From assembly GCA_021821425.1 (NCBI GenBank), contig JAKACL010000107.1, positions 1 through 9,252 of the forward strand: 9,252 bases of DNA, written 5' to 3'. The translations under genes were made by a program, and so were the position numbers. Source of the stretch: Pseudomonadota bacterium (GTDB lineage: Bacteria > Pseudomonadota > Gammaproteobacteria > Burkholderiales > Thiobacillaceae). Of this stretch, positions 6,546-9,252 are shown in pieces; within the stretch, counting starts at the first letter, position 1; each line of letters begins with the position of its first letter. The notes beneath the pieces are model-generated. The model ran no database searches, was not told the DNA's origin, and was given only the letters and a program-made list of their open reading frames with translations.

Positions 6546-7025
6546 AACGGTGCCCGTGTTGACATCGAGCGGACGCCCGTTACGGATTTCCTCAGGCGTT
6601 GCTTCGCGAATGTCGATCACGTTGACCAGGCAGGTTACGCGCTGTCCGGCAAGCGACGGGTTGCCGTCGACCGTCACCTTGCCGTCCTCGATCTTGGTCA
6701 CGTAGAAAGGCTTGGTCTCGCCCGCCTCGTTTTCGAACAGCACTTCGGCGCCGAGGCGCCGAAACTGCGGCGGCACGTTCTCCAGATCGTCGACGAACAC
6801 CAGGCTTTCGTCGCGCAGCCCGTAGCCTTCTTCCGGTGCCAGCGAAATCTCGACGCGGTCGCCCACCTTGCGGCCCGCCACCGCCGACTCGATCGCCGGA
6901 AGAATGCCGCTGCGGGCACCCTGCACGTAGCCGACTGGAATGTCGTGCTGCTCGACGACCATGCCGCGCTCGTCGAGAATGGAATAGGTGATGTATACGA
7001 GGGCGTGCTGTGTCACGGTGACCAT
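6540..7025 (-). CDS. SlyD-like FKBP-type peptidyl-prolyl cis-trans isomerase
   Basis: This is a cytoplasmic protein of 161 residues without a signal peptide. The FKBP core is split by an insert-in-flap chaperone domain, as in SlyD. YITYSILDERGMVV (11-24) and SGILPAIESAVAGRKVGDRV (39-58) form the first part, PEEGYGLRDESLVFV (64-78) leads into the insert (about 70-125), and the second part ends with VNVIDIREATPEEIRNG (134-150). SlyD enzymes isomerise Xaa-Pro bonds and act as folding helpers. The His-rich nickel-binding tail of E. coli SlyD is missing, and the usual DGNHPLAG reads DGNPSLAG (120-127), so the conserved His is lost. The frame is open to 7121, but the ATG at 7025 begins the FKBP homology. 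Only a weak GGGAAGAG precedes it. The gene is divergent from pgi and convergent with the SCP2-like gene; its stop lies inside the palindrome. Confidence 0.88.
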   Translation of the reverse strand: MVTVTQHALVYITYSILDERGMVVEQHDIPVGYVQGARSGILPAIESAVAGRKVGDRVEISLAPEEGYGLRDESLVFVDDLENVPPQFRRLGAEVLFENEAGETKPFYVTKIEDGKVTVDGNPSLAGQRVTCLVNVIDIREATPEEIRNGRPLDVNTGTVH

Positions 7026-7132
7026 GCTGTCTCTTCCCGAAGCGTCCAAAAATTCGCAGCGCCCTCGCGCAGGGGGCGTCGGCACTGCCTGCTTATGATA
7101 CCTTCGAAGCCTGCTCCACACACTGTCCGATC
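7026..7132. promoter_or_regulatory. Divergent promoter region between FKBP gene and pgi
   Basis: This is a region of 107 bases between two divergent starts. TATGAT (7094-7099, plus strand) matches the -10 consensus at 5 of 6 bases. The overlapping reverse reading TATCAT (7100-7095, minus strand) also matches at 5 of 6, so one spot could serve both genes. No good -35 box is seen at 16-18 bases on either strand. A plus-strand start near 7106 would leave a leader of about 27 bases for pgi, which has no evident Shine-Dalgarno site before its ATG. Confidence 0.4.
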
Positions 7133-8785
7133 ATGAAACCGCTCAAGCACCTGCCCGCCTGGAAGGCCCTGGAAGCGCACTTCAAGACCATGCGCAGCTT
7201 CGACATGCGCGCCGCCTTCCGCGAAGACGACACCCGATTCGACCAGCTGTCGCTGCGCTGCGGCAACCTGCTGCTCGACTATTCGAAGAACCGCGTCACG
7301 CCGCAAACCCTGCAGCTTTTGATGCAGCTGGCGCAGGAATCCGAGCTGGATGCGATGCGCAATGCCATGTTCAGCGGCGAGCGCATCAACTTCACCGAGC
7401 AGCGCGCCGTGCTGCACACCGCACTGCGCGCGCCGGTGCGACCGCCGTTGATGGTCGAAGGCATGGATGTCGAGCGCGAAGTCGCCAAGGTCCTGAAGCG
7501 CATGCAGCGCTTCGTCGAGGCCGTCCACGACGGCAGCTGGCGCGGCCACACCGGCAAGCCGATCCGCAATGTGGTGAACATCGGCATCGGCGGTTCCGAC
7601 CTCGGCCCGGCGATGGTGTGCCACGCGCTCGATCACCATGCGGTGGAGAGCGTGCGGGTGCATTTCGTTTCCAACCTCGATCCCGCGCACCTGAGCAGCA
7701 CGCTCGCGCAGCTCGACCCCGAGACCACGCTGTTCATCGTCGCCTCCAAGACCTTCACCACGCTGGAAACCCTGGCCAATGCCAATTCGGCCAAGGCCTG
7801 GCTGCTGGCCGCGCTGCGTTCGCCTGCCGCGGTGGCGCGTCATTTCGTGGCGCTGTCGACCAATGCGCAGGCGGTCGAGGCCTTCGGCATCGATCCGGAG
7901 AACATGTTCATCTTCTGGGACTGGGTCGGCGGCCGCTATTCGCTGTGGTCTGCGATCGGGTTATCCATCGCGCTGCAGCTCGGCTGGGGCAATTTTCAGG
8001 CGCTGCTGGCCGGCGCCCATGCAATGGACCTGCACTTCCGGGAGGCGCCGCTGGAAGCCAACATGCCGGTCATCCTCGGCATGCTCGGGATCTGGTACGC
8101 CAACTTCTGGAACGCCGACACCTATGGCGTGTTTCCCTACGATCAGCGCCTGCGTCTGCTGGTCCCGTTCCTGCAGCAACTCGACATGGAGTCGAACGGC
8201 AAGAACGTCAACCGGGCCAACAAGCAGGTCAACTACAACACCGGCCCCATCGTCTGGGGCGCGCCCGGCACCAACGGCCAGCACGCGTTCTTCGAACTGG
8301 TGCACCAGGGCACCCGGCTGATTCCGACCGATTTCCTGGTGGCCGCGGTCAACCCGACGCCGCTGGCCGACCAGCACGAATGGCTGCTCGCCAATTGCCT
8401 GGCGCAGACCGAAGCTCTGCTGAAAGGCAAGCCGCGCGCGGTGGCCGAAGCCGAACTGATCGCCCAGGGCATGCGGCGCGAAGATGCACGCGCACTGGCC
8501 CCGCACAAGGTGTTTCCCGGCAACCGGCCCAGCAACACCCTGCTCTACCAGAAGCTCGACCCGCACACGCTCGGCATGCTGATCGCGCTCTACGAGCACA
8601 AGGTGTTCGTGCAGGGGGTGATCTGGCAGATCAACAGCTTCGACCAGTGGGGTGTCGAGCTCGGCAAGCAGCTTGCGCCGCCGATCCGCGCCGCGCTGAA
8701 TCCGGTGCGCGTAATCGGCGAGCACGACGGCTCCACCCAGGGACTCATCGCCGACATACGCCGGCGGCGCGGACTCAGTACCTGA
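7133..8785 (+). CDS. pgi: Glucose-6-phosphate isomerase
   Basis: This protein of 550 residues interconverts glucose 6-phosphate and fructose 6-phosphate in the cytoplasm (glycolysis, gluconeogenesis and sugar-nucleotide supply). Length and sequence fit the E. coli-type enzyme (549 residues). Both family signatures are present: DWVGGRYSLWSAIG in the middle and GVIWQINSFDQWGVELGK near the end. The phosphate-binding IGIGGSDLGPAM segment lies near 150. The key residues are Glu353 (in DMESNGK), His384 (in GTNGQHAFFE) and Lys512 (in GVELGK), corresponding to Glu355, His386 and Lys514 of E. coli. No frameshift or truncation is seen. The ATG at 7133 starts at the usual family N-terminus, though it lacks a visible ribosome site. 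The gene appears monocistronic, and its last 11 bases overlap the end of the convergent DUF4139 gene. Confidence 0.98.
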   Translation: MKPLKHLPAWKALEAHFKTMRSFDMRAAFREDDTRFDQLSLRCGNLLLDYSKNRVTPQTLQLLMQLAQESELDAMRNAMFSGERINFTEQRAVLHTALRAPVRPPLMVEGMDVEREVAKVLKRMQRFVEAVHDGSWRGHTGKPIRNVVNIGIGGSDLGPAMVCHALDHHAVESVRVHFVSNLDPAHLSSTLAQLDPETTLFIVASKTFTTLETLANANSAKAWLLAALRSPAAVARHFVALSTNAQAVEAFGIDPENMFIFWDWVGGRYSLWSAIGLSIALQLGWGNFQALLAGAHAMDLHFREAPLEANMPVILGMLGIWYANFWNADTYGVFPYDQRLRLLVPFLQQLDMESNGKNVNRANKQVNYNTGPIVWGAPGTNGQHAFFELVHQGTRLIPTDFLVAAVNPTPLADQHEWLLANCLAQTEALLKGKPRAVAEAELIAQGMRREDARALAPHKVFPGNRPSNTLLYQKLDPHTLGMLIALYEHKVFVQGVIWQINSFDQWGVELGKQLAPPIRAALNPVRVIGEHDGSTQGLIADIRRRRGLST

Positions 8786-9252
8786 CCCTGACCCGATAGC
8801 TGAGCGTCGTCCTGCCCTCGGCAGGCACCCTGACTTTCCACTCGGCGATACCGGACGCCGCCTTGGTGTGCGGCTGCGATTCGGAAACCATCGTCCAGTC
8901 GCCCGGCATCGGCTCGCGCACCGTGACCGTCACCGCTTCCGGCTTGGCGTTATTAAGCACGATTTCGTACGCCGACTCGAACACATAGTTGTAGCGGCTG
9001 GTGCCGGCCAGCTTCTGGAAGGCGGTCTGTTTCCTGTCGGCGGTCACGTCGAAGGCATCGCCCAGCTTCAGGCGCACGGTTTCGTTCTTCGGCGTGTGAT
9101 CGATGCGGTCCTCGCCAACGAATTGCGCATTGCCCTGGCTGTCCTTCTTGTACAGGCGGATCACGCCGCGCGGCAGCGGAATGCCGAGGCCGTTGCCTGT
9201 GTTGTCGAATTCGACGAACACCCCCACCTTGATTTTTTGCCCCAGTTCAGCG
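8775..9252 (-). CDS. DUF4139-domain protein, C-terminal part (5' end outside window)
   Basis: The frame is open from the right edge to a TGA at 8777-8775 and gives 159 residues of C-terminal sequence. A GTG at 9227 could be read as a start, but the frame continues upstream (AELGQKIKVGVFVEF) and the domain is clearly cut, so the true start is beyond the window. The pattern is typical of DUF4139: LGIPLPRGVIRLYKKDSQGN, QFVGEDRIDHTPKNE, VRLKLGDAFDV, then the beta-rich YVFESAYEIVLNNAKPEAVT and a closing EWKVRVPAEGRTTLSYRVRV. Family members are generally secreted beta-rich proteins of about 450-500 residues; their function is not established. The gene ends convergently with pgi, overlapping it by 11 bp with no terminator between them. 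Confidence 0.85.
   Translation of the reverse strand, partial: AELGQKIKVGVFVEFDNTGNGLGIPLPRGVIRLYKKDSQGNAQFVGEDRIDHTPKNETVRLKLGDAFDVTADRKQTAFQKLAGTSRYNYVFESAYEIVLNNAKPEAVTVTVREPMPGDWTMVSESQPHTKAASGIAEWKVRVPAEGRTTLSYRVRVRY

Noticed and set aside
7618..8799. Plus-strand frame of 393 codons inside pgi
   Set aside because: It is an out-of-frame reading of a fully intact pgi, Arg/Ala/Gln-rich, as expected from GC-rich codon use.

Overview
The window looks like chromosomal DNA from a GC-rich Gram-negative proteobacterium, most likely a betaproteobacterium of the Nitrosomonadales/Thiobacillus type. That placement is an inference from gene content and composition: an MCE-type lipid transport operon, a periplasmic SCP2-like protein, an SH3/M48/CHASE2 cluster and a SlyD-type FKBP. 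I saw no phage, transposase, CRISPR, tRNA or rRNA.

Left part (1-2700, minus strand): three overlapping genes are read right to left. They are a secreted SH3-domain protein (2700-2167), a periplasmic M48 zinc metalloprotease (2167-1232) and a CHASE2-domain membrane protein (1235 to beyond the left edge). The junctions are TGATG and GTGA overlaps, so this is a translationally coupled operon that probably links envelope proteolysis or wall sensing to a membrane sensor.

Middle (2794-5631, plus strand): a divergent, tightly packed operon of the MCE/Mla type. It holds an MlaE-family permease, a short protein that looks like a degenerate ABC ATPase without Walker A, an MCE-domain (MlaD-like) protein and a lipoprotein of unknown family. 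The last three genes are joined by ATGA overlaps. A hairpin with a T run (5671-5706) probably ends the unit. A strong sigma70-type promoter (5804-5832) then drives a separate gene for a secreted SCP2-like, possibly lipid-binding protein (5909-6418). Together these could form an envelope lipid-transfer module: permease and MCE protein at the inner membrane, a periplasmic carrier and a lipoprotein. No intact ATPase for the permease lies in the window.

Right part (6419-9252): a bidirectional-looking terminator and a nearly perfect 60-nt palindrome separate the SCP2-like gene from a convergent SlyD-like FKBP gene (7025-6540). That gene is divergent from pgi, glucose-6-phosphate isomerase (7133-8785), which carries all its key catalytic residues. 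The 3' end of pgi overlaps by 11 bp the convergent 3' end of a DUF4139-type gene that runs off the right edge.
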